The translations under genes were made by a program, and so were the position numbers. A DNA stretch of 64,000 nt from assembly GCF_900090045.1 (NCBI RefSeq), contig NC_041775.1, forward strand, positions 1,091,501-1,155,500, read 5' to 3'. Source of the DNA: Plasmodium malariae. Taxonomy: Eukaryota; Apicomplexa; Aconoidasida; Haemosporida; Plasmodiidae. Shown one piece after another: positions 37,377-51,235 of the stretch. Position 1 is the stretch's first letter. Each line of letters begins with the position of its first letter. The notes beneath the pieces were generated by a model. That model ran no database searches, had not been told where the DNA came from, and was given only the letters and a program-made list of their open reading frames with translations.

Positions 37377-38976
37377 TCAGTTATCCTCCATATCTAAATT
37401 TTCTGTATCATATTCAGAATTATAATTTTCTGTATCATAATCAGAATTAGAATTTTCTGTATCATAATCAGAATTAGAATTTTCTGTATCATAATCAGAA
37501 TTAGAATTTTCTGTATCATAATCAAAATTAGAATTTTCTGTATCATAATCAAAATTAGAATTTTCTGTATCATATTCACAATTAGAATTTTCTGTATCAT
37601 ATTCAAAATTAGAATTCTCTTTAGCATTCTTATAGTTATAATTCTCTTTGGCATTCTTATAGTTATAATTCTCTTTAGCATTCTTATAGTTATAATTCTC
37701 TTTAGCATTCTTATAGTTATAATTCTCTTTAGCATTCTTATAGTTATAATTCTCTTTAGCATTCTTATAGTTATAATTCTCTTTAGCATTCTTATAGTCA
37801 TAAATTTTTTTAATATTTTTTAAAAGAAGAAAGACACTTTTTTTATTTTTATTTTTCTCAAAGTCCAAATATGTTAAATGAGGATTCTGAGCAGCTGCAG
37901 CTTTAACAATTTTAATGCATTTTATTAATTTGTAAACAAAATATATTAACGTTGCAATAAGTATCAGAAGAGATATAATTGCTTGTGGGAGATTATTCCA
38001 CACAAAAAGGAGCGTACTTGATATCGATAATGGCAATAATGAAGAAACGAATCTAAAATGTTTAAAAGTACGGCTTATCCGTGATTTAATAGTTCTTTTT
38101 TTTCCATCATAATAGTGCTTAAAAAAATAAGGTCTCAACAACTTTATTAAATCTTCTTCATATTTTTTATCCTTTTTTTTAATCATTTTCCAGATAACAG
38201 ATTTAAGGGAAAAATGGGAATCATTAAATTCAGACATCATTTCATCCAAATTATCTATATCGGATGATTTATTTTGTAACTTACGTTTTTTATCATTTTC
38301 ACTATCTGTCTCATTTGTTTTTTTACAATTATCCATATATTCTGATACATTCTGTGGTTTTTTAGACTTGACATTATAAGTTAGTTTGTTAGATTCTTTA
38401 TATTTGTTATCATTTTTTAATACATATGAACGTTCTGTGAAATTATATTCGCGTTCTCCTAATCCATTTTGATATTTGTTCCCATTCTTCAGTGCATTTG
38501 GACGTTGAGAGAAATTATGCACATCTTTTTCTGTTCTATTTTGATATGTATTGTCATTCATTAATACTTTTGAAAGGTGTAAGAAATTATATGCATCTTT
38601 TTCTAATGCATTTATTACTCTCGTACCTCTTGTTGGACCGAAATTTGATTCTACAATTTCTGTCCCCAATAATAACCTAAAAGTGCTCACATTTAGCGAA
38701 CAGTTTTTCCTGTTTTTGTTATTCCATAGCTCATCAAAGGTTTTAAACTAAAAATTCAGGTAAATATTCAATTTAAAAGACTATATATATGTTTTCGTAT
38801 TAATGAAAGAAATGTTCAATTTAAAATGAATATATAATAGAATTATGAAAGGTATAGGAAATTCTTAAATTTATTAATATTTGTTTATTTGCCTTATAAG
38901 AATAATTCAAGATCCTAATTAAAAAGGTAATGGTAAAAATTTTAATGAAAAATAACTTTTTTTTTTTTGGTGTCAT
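37377..38976 (-). CDS. Pv-fam-d-like exported protein with two C-terminal 9-residue repeat blocks
   Basis: On the minus strand, exon 1 is 38976-38893 and exon 2 is 38747-37377, in phase 0, giving 484 residues. Exon 1 encodes a basic-then-hydrophobic leader (MTPKKKKLFFIKIFTITFLI...). The only workable donor is GC (AAG/GCAAAT), and the acceptor is ATTTTTAG. Exon 2 starts FKTFDELWNN and carries an export-type motif, FR52-L-L-L-G-T-E, which lacks the usual acidic fifth residue. Residues about 78-148 hold three degenerate 24-25 residue repeats. The stretch SVIWKMIKKKDKKYEEDLIK precedes a two-segment membrane hairpin at about 260-302. Residues about 344-406 are seven YNYKNAKEN repeats, followed by eight (S/Y)N.(D/E)YDTEN repeats. 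Leader, motif and hairpin match the Pv-fam-d type of subtelomeric exported proteins as I recall it. Function is unknown. Confidence 0.82.
37391..37803 (-). repeat. Two adjoining in-gene 27 bp tandem arrays
   Basis: In minus-strand order, seven units encoding YNYKNAKEN (about 37803-37618) are followed by eight units encoding SN(F/C/S)(D/E)YDTEN (about 37617-37391). Both have the same 9-residue period and share the TEN/KEN end, so the second block probably diverged from the first before expanding. Confidence 0.95.
38748..38892 (-). other. Putative GC-AG intron of the minus-strand exported protein gene
   Basis: This 145 bp intron would run from GCAAAT (38892 downward) to ATTTTTAG (ending 38748). 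No GT occurs between the leader and about 38780, so a GT donor would extend exon 1 into a stop. Both exons are in phase 0 and the length equals that of neighbouring introns. Confidence 0.7.
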
Positions 38977-41900
38977 AGGGAGTTATATATTTAAAGTTTT
39001 CAAGTATTCACTACATTGTAAAAAATATTTAGAAGTGTGAATAATTTTTTTAATTATATTAAAAAGCGATTAAGCTGTAAAATTTGTTCACACTTTTTTT
39101 TTTTTTATACTAAAATTTCACTTATTTTAGATTTTTTATGTAATAATAATTTTGTTTAATATAGATAAATTTAGTAAATATTAAAAACAAAAACAAGAAC
39201 AAAAGCATAAACAAAAACAAAGCCAAAAAAAAAAGCCAGAAAAAGAAAAAATATTTCAGTAAATATTTTATATAAATATACTCATAAATATATCGATTAA
39301 TATTAATTAAATTGAACAATATGTAATTAATATTAAAAATGTTAAATTAGTAGAATGGTTCTAAAAGTTATAAAAATATTTAAAATAATATTCTTTATAT
39401 TAAATAATGCTACTCGAACAAATTTAGTTACATATATAAATGGTTACGTTAATTTAGCTATAATACTGGAAAAATTCAAAATATATGTTTTGTTATACAA
39501 AGTACAATAGATTTTTAAATGAAGAGTAATATTTTAAAATCAACATCTACGGGAATATAATAATCATTTTAAAAATGTATGTGATAATTATTAAGGTTTT
39601 TTGTATGTTTGTAATAGAAAGCAAATGTGATAGAATTCAATAATTTAATTAATACACACACAAATTACATAGTAATAACAATTAAAAACTAATAAAAAAA
39701 AAAAAATATAAAGGATAGAAAACATTTATATTTATATATTACATTTATTTTATCGTACTATTACATTATAAAAATTAATAAATAGTGTTGAAATTTTATT
39801 AATAATTTTAAAACATAAACATATTTTTGCAACTTCGTTTTTTATTTATATATACCTAGCATTCTTCAAATCGAACGTTATTAGAAATAATATTGAAATT
39901 AAAGATTTTAATGCATCTCATATTTTAAAAATTGCCTTGTTAATATAAAAACAAAAAATATGAATAAAATATTAAATATAGCAAAAATGATAAAATTAAT
40001 TGAATACATAAATTTAATGTTGTAGTAGTATATTATAAAAATAAAGAAATACCTTATTTTATGATAAAAATAATATAAAAATTAAATTAATAATTTAAAG
40101 GGAAATGAAATCCTTATTTTATGTTTTGATGTATACGCAATGTAAATAATTATACTTTTATATGGGGTTTTATTATAACATATTTTATGATGGGGGGGTA
40201 ACCACCAATTTTTGCCTTTATATTATATTTATTAAAAATATAACAAATTAACAATTTTAAAAAAATAAATTGCCATTAAATGATAGTATTTTAATTATAA
40301 ATATGTATAATGGTAGTAACTTTTGTTAATAATTTTTAATATTGAATGTTTTCAGACTAATACTGTAATACCATATGTGTTCTTTAAAAAACAAAAATTT
40401 TTCATTTTTAAACAAGAAAATTATTTGTAAAAGGAATAATACTAAATATATCTAATGAACATATAATATATATTCTTAAAATTCATTCATGATATAATTC
40501 TTGACAAAAAAGAATATAATTTTAATGTATTTTTTTTTAAAAGAATGCTATTTCTTGTAAATTATAGGTATTTACACATTATCTTTTTATCATTACAAAA
40601 AAAAAAAAAAAGAAAGCAACTTTTATTGTTTTCCACTATTTAAAACATATTCACATTTGCAACTGTGATTATCCATTAAAAAATTAGTAAAATTGTTTAC
40701 TTTCAGATGGTTTTAAAATAAAGCATTAAACCGAATAACAGCTAATAAGGCAGATAATCTTCGGTATTAATATTAATACACCTAATTAATAAATAGATGT
40801 TTTTTTTAATAAAAATTTTTGATTAAGTTGCATTCTTTTATATGTTTAAACATTAGATAATATGTGAATTTTCTTTTTCTACTTTTTAAAAAGTATAAAT
40901 AATTGAAAATTTTTATTCAATGATTTTACATAAGAAATTGTATGTATGTAGTGAATCATCAGGTGTTTTTAGCTTTTGTTATTTTTTATTATTTTGGGAG
41001 TTAGAATTTAAAACATTTTGAATAGAAGATTGATCATAAACAATCATGTATTCATTGAAGCATTCAGTGTGTTATTTGTTACCATGATAAATAATAAAGA
41101 TAAATTTTAAAATGAGCCATATAAATATGTACAAGCTCTATTAATGAATAAATGCATTTCATATTTTTTAAAATATTTAATAAAATGTTAAATTTGAATA
41201 TTACTTTATTTTCTACAGTTTCATAAGGTATAAAAGAAGAGTTATACTTATAATATATATAAAATATATTTTATGAATATATAAAATTTCCGTTAAAAAA
41301 AAATTTTATTCTAATACTTTCCTCTTTTTATTAATGTAACCAAAGATTTCAGGAATAATATATTTTTTCATGTAGCATAAAAGAACAGTAGTCATATAAA
41401 TGAATATAATAAAGAAAGATTGAAAAAAAAGGAATAAAAAAAATAGTAGATTATTTCTTCCTATTGAGGAAAATTAAAAATATTATTCATATGTAGTATA
41501 GTTAACCAATAAACAAACACCCTGGATTAGTAATTTGCTCTTTGGTTGCTTATTGAATAATGGTATATTAAATAAATGCTAATTTATCTATTTTATCAAA
41601 TAATGTTTATGCTATGAATGAACATAAAAATGGCATTAATTTGAATGTATTTAATAAAATAACGAATAAATTGTTTATATAATTCTTAAAATAGAATCTC
41701 TTTTATTGGTACAAGTAAAATTTTTATCTGAAATAATATTTATTAAACTACAAAAATAAGATCTCATAAATAACTCTATGATTATGTGTAAATAAAAATA
41801 TAAAAAAGGATAATTTTACACATTGTGTTACCATGTAAGTATTATTTTAGTATTTCATTTTTTTTTTTTTTTTTTTTTTTATTAAGTATATGGCATATTT

Positions 41901-42237
41901 TATGTTATAAACTTTGTATAATTATGAAGTAAATATTATATTTAATATTTGTAAATTAAAGAGATAAATGGAAGAATATTATATGATTAGCTATAAGGAA
42001 ATATATTTGGCGCTAATATCCATAAGATATTTATTGAGAATTTATGTCTAAATTCGAAGGATAAAATAGAAACTAAATGCATATAAAAAAAAAAAAAAAA
42101 TATATAAATATGTGTAATTTTTTGGTACTAAAATATCAAAAACAAATTACTATGTAATATATTGATCTATATAAAACTACTGATTATAATATGATAATTT
42201 GTTAATACCTTAAAACAAGAAATATTTCATTAAAATG
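38977..42237. other. A+T-rich intergenic region upstream of the minus-strand gene
   Basis: No supportable gene is seen. The first part should hold the promoter and 5' UTR of the minus-strand gene. A minus-strand frame at 39122-39319 is almost all Phe/Leu, comes from a purine tract, and is separate from the chosen start at 38976. A T tract lies at about 41857-41880. Confidence 0.55.
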
Positions 42238-43350
42238 TATAGAAAAAAATTTATGTATCACATTATGAAAATTCAAAATAGGATAGTAATTGATGGAAGG
42301 AATATTTTTAGACTTTAAAAACATGTAGACGCAAGATGTCAATGCGCTAAAAACAATGAATACACCTATCTATATGTTAAAATATGAATATATAGTAAAT
42401 TAGAAAAAGAAATTGAAGAAATGAACTTTTGTAGTATAGTCACAAAGTAATAGAAATATTCTTAAAAATCTAATAAGGAATTATTGGATATTCAAAGAGA
42501 CAAAAAGATGGAAGCATATTAAAACAATGCATAAATGGATAAAAATAAAAATTTTAGAATCACGAATGTAATATATATATATGGCAAAAGAAAAAAAAAA
42601 AAATAAAAGGAAAAAAGAACATTAGGAAAATAGTTGCTAAAGTAATTTTTTAAAATGATAATTTATATCAAAAGGTAGTTACCTTACTGTAGTAGTTACA
42701 AAAGAAAATAAAATGAGTTTTTTCATATTCTTAGAAAAAAGAAATGCAAAATATTATAGATAAATGAAAAAATATTGAGATTTTAAAAAATATAAATGAG
42801 TATTATAAAATGAAACATTAAGGATGTCATTAAAGATATACATATTGGCAACTGCCTAATTATAACGTAAAACTTGGTTTCTTACGAATGATCTGATTAA
42901 AAAAAAATATTATTGATGATAAATGTGTACATCAAGTTATAAAAGAAAAATTAGAATAGATTAATAAACTATAGTAAAAAAATTAAAAGGAAACAAGTAA
43001 TAATTTTACATATGAGAAATAAGAAGTGCGATGAAAAATATTATGAGTATAATGGAAAAAAAGAAAGAATATTTCTACCGAAGGATTCATTTGTTCGGGT
43101 ATACATATGTAATGTAGACAGTAAAAATTTGTACTATTTATTATTCTATGTTATTTAAAATAGTAGTAATACAAAAAGCAGTAGTGGATTATCAAATATG
43201 GAAAATCCATAATCAGTAAAGATAACAAATTTCCATGAAAATAAAAAATAAAATTAGAATGGCGTTTAAGCACATTTCAGTCAAATTACAAAAGCGTATT
43301 AGTGGAATTTCTGAAGTTCATACCCACCATTATGTACCATTTTTAATTCT
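42238..43350 (+). pseudogene. Possible decayed coding remnant, family uncertain
   Basis: The plus strand is purine-rich like coding DNA of this genus. Protein-like pieces appear in changing frames, for example LLDIQRDKKMEAY near 42482-42520 and KKCDEKYYEYNGKKERIFLP followed by KDSFVRVYICNVDSKNLYYL near 43022-43140. The LP...C block is faintly like the start of a Duffy-binding-like domain, but no further domain residues follow. Stops and frame changes are frequent. I do not assign a family. Confidence 0.35.
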
Positions 43351-45616
43351 AAGATAATATATATATATATATATAATTATTATAAATAACCTTAAGAAAA
43401 AAATATACGCCAACACAAATATGTAAAAATTAAAATGCATAGATTGTCCTAATTATTAAATGGTTTATTTGGTATAAAATATAATGTAAAGAACTCCATA
43501 TGTAGGCAGTTATATTATTTATGATATTACATATAGTTAACATATCATTCACAACTCTTGAGGATGTTATAGAAAAAGAATGCAGAAAATGTTAAAATAA
43601 TAATATTTTAAAGGAATACTAATTCTCTTTACAAATCATAAATTAGGTGTATATATAGAAATAAAAATTATATATGAAATGTTGTAAGAATTTACTTACA
43701 AAAAAGAGTTAGTCTGACAATAAACATGTGTACTAATATAATCCGTTTATATAAACGATTTTTCTTAATGAAAGAATTTAAGGCATATAAAAATTTCATT
43801 TTTTAATAAATTCTATTTAATATTTGTATATACATGTATAGTTCTAGTACAAATTATTAATTACAATGAATAAATTAAAAGTTATATTATTATTTTATAA
43901 AAAAAGTCATCATATTTTAAAGGAGGCATTTAAATTTACAAGCTGGAAAGTTTTCGTTAAGAAGTTTTTTAAATATAATTTTTCTCAAGTCATTTTAACT
44001 AATTCAAGGAATTAGTTTACACGCTTCTTTTTACTCTTAAGATACAATTAAATATTCTACGCGGATATTTTATTTAAATAAAAGATAGAAGGAATTTGAT
44101 GAACAATAATTATTTTTAATAGTATTGTTTGAAGAAATAACTTTTTTAAATACGTTATTTTTATTCACATATATTTAAAAAAAAATATATTCATTGTTCA
44201 AAATAATATTATCTATTAAAGCAAAGAAATAATAAACAAGACAATAATAATTAAAATAAATCATTAAATTTAATGAAGTCATAAAAGAAGTTAAATAGAG
44301 TAAAAACTTTAAATGAAATAAAAAAGTATGAAAATAAAAAATTATTTAATTCTTTTCAATACATAGAAAAATATAAATAGCTACAATTAATAATATTAGT
44401 AAGAACTTATATATATATATATATTTCTAAAAAATAACAATTCATTCCTATTATCTTGTGTTTCCTATTAATAATTAAATAACAACCTCACAATTTAATC
44501 TTCTGCTAATAATATAAAGTACAAAAAAATTAAGTTAAAAATTTAATAAAATACAAATTAAATGTAATTTCAATAAAATGTATTTAAGGATACAGATAAA
44601 ATTTATTTGAATTAATATTTACTATTATTTTATTTTAACTCTTTGTACTTCAATAAGTATATGTTTAAAAATTAGTAAGTGTATATTATATTTGAAATAA
44701 AATTATGCTATTTATGTTTCAATATATTCATACATAAGCACTGTGATTTAGTGATGCACTACTAAAAAATTGTATTTAAACTAAAAATTTTGAAATAAAA
44801 ACTTACCGTGTTAGTACGTTATAAAGTAAAATTATTTGATGTTTCTGAACACATGGAATATCTGCATTTATGCTACTATAAATTAACTCTGAATTTGTTT
44901 AATGTATTAATCTTTTTAAGTGGAGTAATAAAAATAAATAAAAAAAAAAGTAATACATAAAGGACTATTTTTATTGATTTTTTTTTCTTCATATAACATA
45001 TGTATATCTATTTTAGTAAATCATTTAATTTTTTAGAAATTTCAGAAGATACAAAATACTTAGTTATTTTAATCTACTTAAATACTTTTACACTGTGTGA
45101 ATTATTGGTTCATGTTTTAAATAACATGGTTGAATAGTTTTTTATTTTCTTCTTATAAAAATAACTTTTATATATACTAAGTATGGTGATATAAATTCAT
45201 TTATTATTCAAATAAACGAAAAGATAATAAAGAGACATATATAAACAGAAGTACAAATATTAAAAAAAAATATATATATATCTAATATATTTCTGATAGT
45301 GCAACATAATTTTTTGTTATTCCTTTTTGATAGATAACAAATACTTGGTTTATCTATCTTACTATCTATTTGTGTCATATGTTCATAATTTTTGACTATT
45401 TAAAAATATAATATATATTTATATAAAGTTCACAAATTTGATGAGTTAATTATAAATATAGTTGTAATTAGTAAAATTGTTAATTTAATTTAAGGTAAAG
45501 TAATTGAATATTAAAAAAAATTAGCTAAATAGAATTAATAAAAGTCTGTATTAAAAGAGAAAAATATTTTCTCATCAATAGGTTATACACACATCATATT
45601 ATGATATCGCTCAATA

Positions 45617-45654
<38 letters not shown>

Positions 45655-46149
45655 CCTAGTTTTTCCTCCTTAGAAAACATGTTTTGTATTTAATATTATA
45701 TATATATAAATAAAAATATTTACGATATATATATATTTATTTTCCCTTAAAAAATTTTTTCCGCACTACAAAAGAATTCATATTAATGAATTATTTAATA
45801 ACTGAAGTTAAGTAGTGTTTCACATAAAGAATTATAAATATAAATTAAAAAGTGATTAAAGATATATAACGTGTATATCTTAAAGTTACTTTTTTATTTT
45901 ATAAAAAAACAAAAGCTTATTTAACCACATAAATTGTTATTTTTTCTAATTCATATATATCTTAATTTAGGGAAGTCTTGTGAAATGGAAAAATTAGTAC
46001 TCTTTACAATTTTAATTAATAATTTTTATATTATTTTTATTTGAATATCACATTGTTCAATGAAAACAGCATTATATTATTTCTTGAATATATGCAATAA
46101 TTTTTTAATTTATGTTATTTTTTCCGTACTTGTTGGGTCCGTATATTAA
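43351..46149. other. A+T-rich intergenic region
   Basis: No supportable gene is seen. A (TA)n tract lies at about 45620-45651. Confidence 0.55.
45620..45651. repeat. (TA)n microsatellite
   Basis: A TA dinucleotide run of about 32 bases. Confidence 0.9.
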
Positions 46150-46900
46150 AAGATTTACCGTTGTATAAATTATACAAAAAAATTTATGATGAAACAAGAA
46201 CAAATTAGGTTGCTAAGAATTTAAACTACTATATGATTTGTTATCAAAGTAAATATGGATTAATATTACATGCTGTAGAACTATCCAAAATATATCATTA
46301 ATACACAAAAATAACAAAAAGGCGGAGATTTTTTTAATGAAAAATCTTGTTATGAATTGAATTATTGGTTTTATGAAGATCTGTATAAAAATATTGCTTA
46401 TAAGGATGAGGATGAGAAATTTTATAAGATTTTAGATTTCCATCTGAGTGTATAGTGAATTATTATTGAGAATACGTTTAATAATGACTTTTTATGCCAT
46501 ACTGGTTATTTTTTAACTATTATTGATAACTTCGAAGATCTTATGAATTTTCATAATTTTATGGACAATTTTGTTGTCACTAAAATTGAATATGTTAATG
46601 ATGATAGTGCCAATATGTAATAGATATTTTAACTACCCTAGTTTTAACGTATCACTACATTATCAGTGAATGTATATATGATCAAAAGATTCAGCTAGTT
46701 CATGCAAAGAATATATTGAAAATTATAAAGAGTACATTCTTAGAAAAGTTTGAAACTATTTAAATAATAGGGGAATTGTACGTTTTTATTTTTTTTTGGA
46801 GGGAATACCTGTTACAAGAACGTTAAGGGAAAATTACAAAGGGGAAACTATTAAATAAGCATAATTCAATTTAATATAGACAAATTAAAGTAAAATATTA
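46150..46900 (+). pseudogene. pir: pir (vir-like) surface antigen pseudogene
   Basis: It begins in one frame with KDLPLYKLYKKIYDETRTN, then a stop, then NLNYYMICYQSKYGL. This fits a pir exon 2 start (LP.Y..Y..L). Near 46320 the frame changes, and the next 300 bases read CYELNYWFYEDLYKNIAYKD and FYKILDFHLSV, two stops, then NTFNNDFLCHTGYFLTIIDN and MNFHNFMDNFVVTKIEYVN. These are standard pir core motifs (the Cys plus NYW, then FYKIL, then the central helix). After 46620 it breaks up, with KEYIENYKEYI visible in a third frame near 46705-46740. The C-terminal membrane segment was not found. The remnant is clearly non-functional as it stands. Confidence 0.8.
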
Positions 46901-49900
46901 AATTATCGTAGAAGAATCTCAAAATAATATTCTTTCTAAAACAGTATATTACTTAGAAAAAACTGGAAACAGTTCATAACAAAAGGGAGCTTTCACAGTA
47001 CAAGTTGAATATACAATAACTGATATACAAACTCTTGAGATGGAATCTTTGTAAGTAATAAGAAGTTTCTTTTCCTTTATATCTAAGAGCTGTCTGTTAA
47101 GGCTTTTCTCTATGTTAAGCATATTTTGTTTTTTTTTCCTATTGTACAGAGAAAATATATAAATTCCTTTAAGAAATACTAATCGTTTAAATTAACATTA
47201 ACAATATGTTATCATTAATGATTTATAATTATTAAATAACAATATTGTATATAATAGACATTTAAAATTTTTTTTTCTTGTTTACATTGTTTGAACATTA
47301 GTTTTTATCTACTTCTAGAAGAATAAAGATAGAAATTCAATAATGTTTTGGACATGAAGATAAATATTTATTACATGAAAGCATTATATACTTAGTATTT
47401 CACATAAGTACATATGTCATATTTCAATCCATCTTGTATCAGATATATTAATAATCTGGAATAACGTAGGACATCATTTGAATTAATAATAATCATTATT
47501 GAAAAATTATATTATTACTCTCTAAGTATTCCTCTGATTATAGTTAAGAATAGAAATAATTCAACTCTAAGAAATGAATTTACTTATCAAATTTATAAAA
47601 TTATAATAAGATAAAAGTCGTTGATATAAAGGATTATTAATATTATGAATCTATATATTCATTAACAAAAGAATAGCATAAAACATAGAATTTTTTAGAA
47701 ACTCCTACTACATGAATCAGTTAATAATAATAAAGTAAAACATGAAAAGTATAATAAAACGCCAATGAAAGTAGGATATACGAGATGCCATTCGTTAGTG
47801 ATATTAGAGGAAATATAAAAATTTTATAAATAAATTGATAATGAGTTATATAAATTTGATAATATTTTGCTACAAAGTATTCTTTAGCTTCCATTGAAAC
47901 AGATGAAATTATTACAGTTTTATTTATAAATTAAATATAATAATAAGAACTTGTGGAAAAGGTTCAAATGATTTATGGGGATAGAATTTATTATCCATTT
48001 TTGGAGTGCTTAAAATTGGAAATGTACATTTTGTAATTGTAACAATAAATTAAATTTTATATCAACCCATAACTACAGTAACGTGTGTGTTATTATGTAA
48101 AATTATTAGAATAAAATAAATAAATTATGTGAAAAGTAAAAAACATAACATGATTAAAAGTACATATCATTGAAAGAGAAATACATGCAAACAAATTAAA
48201 AAAGAATTTTTATTCATTAATATATTATAAATGGTGTTAAGAAATTTTCAGTGTTTCCTTTTTAAATATATGAAGTAAAATTAGTATATATATGTATTTG
48301 TAAGATATCTTCATGTAATATTCCAAAAGTAAACATTTTGTTGTAAAAATATCTGTAAAAATTTTGTACACTATTTCTTAACTCTTATGTTTTTGGTAGG
48401 TTTAATTTTTTTTTTTTTTTTTTTTGTTAAATGCATATAATAATCTGTTATTATCTTTTTTAAAATTTAAATATAATGTGTGAACGCTTTATAAATGAAT
48501 TATTTCTTCTTTTAAATCTGCATATTTGTAAATATTTAGTTTTTCATAAGATAAAATTATTATTTATTTGATATTTCTTTAATTTTTACTTGTTTGCGAT
48601 TATAATAAGGACTTCACTAAGTTCTTCATTTAGTTTTGTTGTTATTTCATTATATATATATTCTAGTATTACATTAATTATTACTCTGAATATCGAATGG
48701 TAGAAATATTTAAAGACTATATTCATTTCTTGGTATATCTATTTTACATATTAATAGAAGTGAATATAAAATTATTATTGTGTATATAAGAAAAGTTTAT
48801 ATATAATAACTATAACAAATTTTTTCTTAAAAATCATACTTTTTCAAGTTGGGATTATATATAAATATATTCAAAAGTGAATTGTATCATCCTTTTTATC
48901 AGTAATTTAAAGCTTTCGACTAAACTATAAAATATTATAGAAACATTTTTGTATTTTTTAAAAATAATAATAGTAATATTTTCTCTTTTTATATTTATAA
49001 TTTTAGTAATAGTATAATAATATTTAATGATTCCCATTGTGTTTTCGTAAAAAATTAGAATTATTACAAGTATAATGAGAGAACGAAACAACTAAATTTT
49101 GTTTATTTTTAAAATAATTCATTTATGTTTTGTAATTAGCAAAATACGAGAAGCTTAACAAATACTCATAAATAGGTTAACAAAAAATTTTATTATAAAA
49201 TTTTATTTAGCCTAAAAATTTATATATAAATATTATCTGATGATGTGAATTGAGGAACAAAGAACAAGAAATAGAAAAAATTTGTATAAAAAGTTCTGCT
49301 TAACTATCCATTAGTTATTATTTTATAGGTGAAATATAAAAATAAGTTTAATATATCTCAGAAAATTAATAAAAAAAAATGTATAAAAATCAAAGAGAAT
49401 AATTTATCTAGTAATACTTTTAATTAATGTATATGATTAAAAATAAATGAAAACGTTATTATGGAGAAACATAAAGTATATAATTGTCACTTTTACAAAA
49501 GTGACGAACTAGCATATAATCAAAAATAGAGAAAAGAATTTATGCAATCTTTATAAGAAACATATAAAAATTAACATTCATTAATTATAGAGGGTAAATG
49601 ACATGGATTCTTATAGATGTTAAGGGTATTATAAATGCAAATATAATAAACATATAGTTGCCATTATTGTGAAATAATGTAGGTTTTTAATTGTTGAAAC
49701 ATATTTTTCAAAAAAATTAATAGCTTTTTACAAATTCATTTATTTGTTTTTTTATTCTTTTAAGTAAAAATGCTATCATTTAATTTTATTAGTATAATGT
49801 AGGAGAAACATTAATAAAATATATGGAAACGTAGGCTTGTGAAATATGATAAGATTGTTTTTCATAATTATTATTGTATCTATGAAAAATAATATATAAT

Positions 49901-51235
49901 ACTTCTATATTTGTTTTTATAAAGGATATTATGTGTAGATTCTGTTAACGTGTTTCCAACAGAACAATATACATTCACGTTTTTGAGATGCATGAATTAT
50001 TAAAAAAGAATATTCGTTATGAATATTTTACTTTTTTAAAAGCATTATTTTTGAAAATTTTGGTAATTTTTCGTTAAACCAAATAAATAATTTTACACAT
50101 TTGTTTTAAAAATAGATATACTGCACTATTAATATTTCAAAAAAAATATGTTATGTGGATTCTATAGTTTATATACAATTACGTAACCTTTTAAGTTTTC
50201 AAATATATACTAATTAAGATAATTAGAGAATATAATTTTATAAAAATGAAATATGTAGTATTTTTCAAATAAAATAAAAATATTTTATAAAATTTAAAAA
50301 TAATAAGTATTTTTTCTATAATTAATTTGCATTTATTTATTATGTATTATTCTTACTAATAATATATTATTAAATTTTTTTTAATTTAAAATTTGTAAAA
50401 TAAATTAAATTAAAGTATGTGTGCACTATATGTATTTTTATGTACATCAATAAAAAATAAATGGATTAATTACAATTCTACACATTTCAGTTTCAAGAGT
50501 TAACTATAAATTCTAAAAAAATGAATATGCACTGTTTTAGCACTGAAGGATATATATCTGTGACGATATTTTTAATAGCTATATAGGATTAATAAATAAA
50601 TATCTCAATTAAAATTATAGTTTATATTTACGAATAATAAATAAATTTTACTATATTACGTATTTTTAATGATGCAATATGATAAATTTATAAATTAGTA
50701 TTTCATAGTGGATCAATTCGTAATATAATGCTTTATTTTATATGAATATTACTTCATTAATTTTAGTTTTTGATTTTTTTAAAATGAAAAATTATAATTT
50801 TGTGTGGTGATAATAGAACTAATATAATTTAATTTTAAAGGAAAATTAAATTATCCATCTTTCTAATAAATATTTATTTACATATTAATATTAGTAAGAA
50901 GAAATACAAGATATCTCTTTCGACTACGTGTAATTATATGTTATGTATATTGTGCTAACACAAATATTATCAGTTATTTAGTATTCATTTAAATAGAATG
51001 ACACTTTTAGAAGAAAATGTAAGAATTTATTTCATATATATTTTTAAATTTTAAATAGTTCATTATTTGTATGGTAAATTTTCAATGAAACACAATAACA
51101 AATTCTCCTATGAACGAAAGCATATAAGGGTTTATTTAATCCTTTTTTTTTGTTTAATTTGGGAAAGATAAATTAAAATATTTTTCTGAATAAAAAAAAT
51201 ATTAAGTATTGAATTGTGAAAAAAAAAAAAAAAAG
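46901..51235. other. A+T-rich region with no clear gene
   Basis: I see nothing I can name. The first 150 bases may be more of the pir remnant. Bases about 47590-48020 are somewhat purine-rich, with short protein-like pieces such as VKHEKYNKTPMKVGYTRCHS, so a very old remnant is possible. A T tract lies at about 48407-48426. A minus-strand frame at 48855-49091 looks like chance. Confidence 0.5.

Noticed and set aside
37394..37801. Minus-strand 135-codon frame of RIITIRMLK and ILILIMIQK repeats
   Set aside because: It is the shifted reading of the 27 bp repeats of the real gene on the same strand.
39122..39319. Minus-strand Phe/Leu-rich frame as an alternative leader exon
   Set aside because: It comes from a low-complexity purine tract and lacks a donor. 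The leader at 38976-38893 fits the family and joins in phase.
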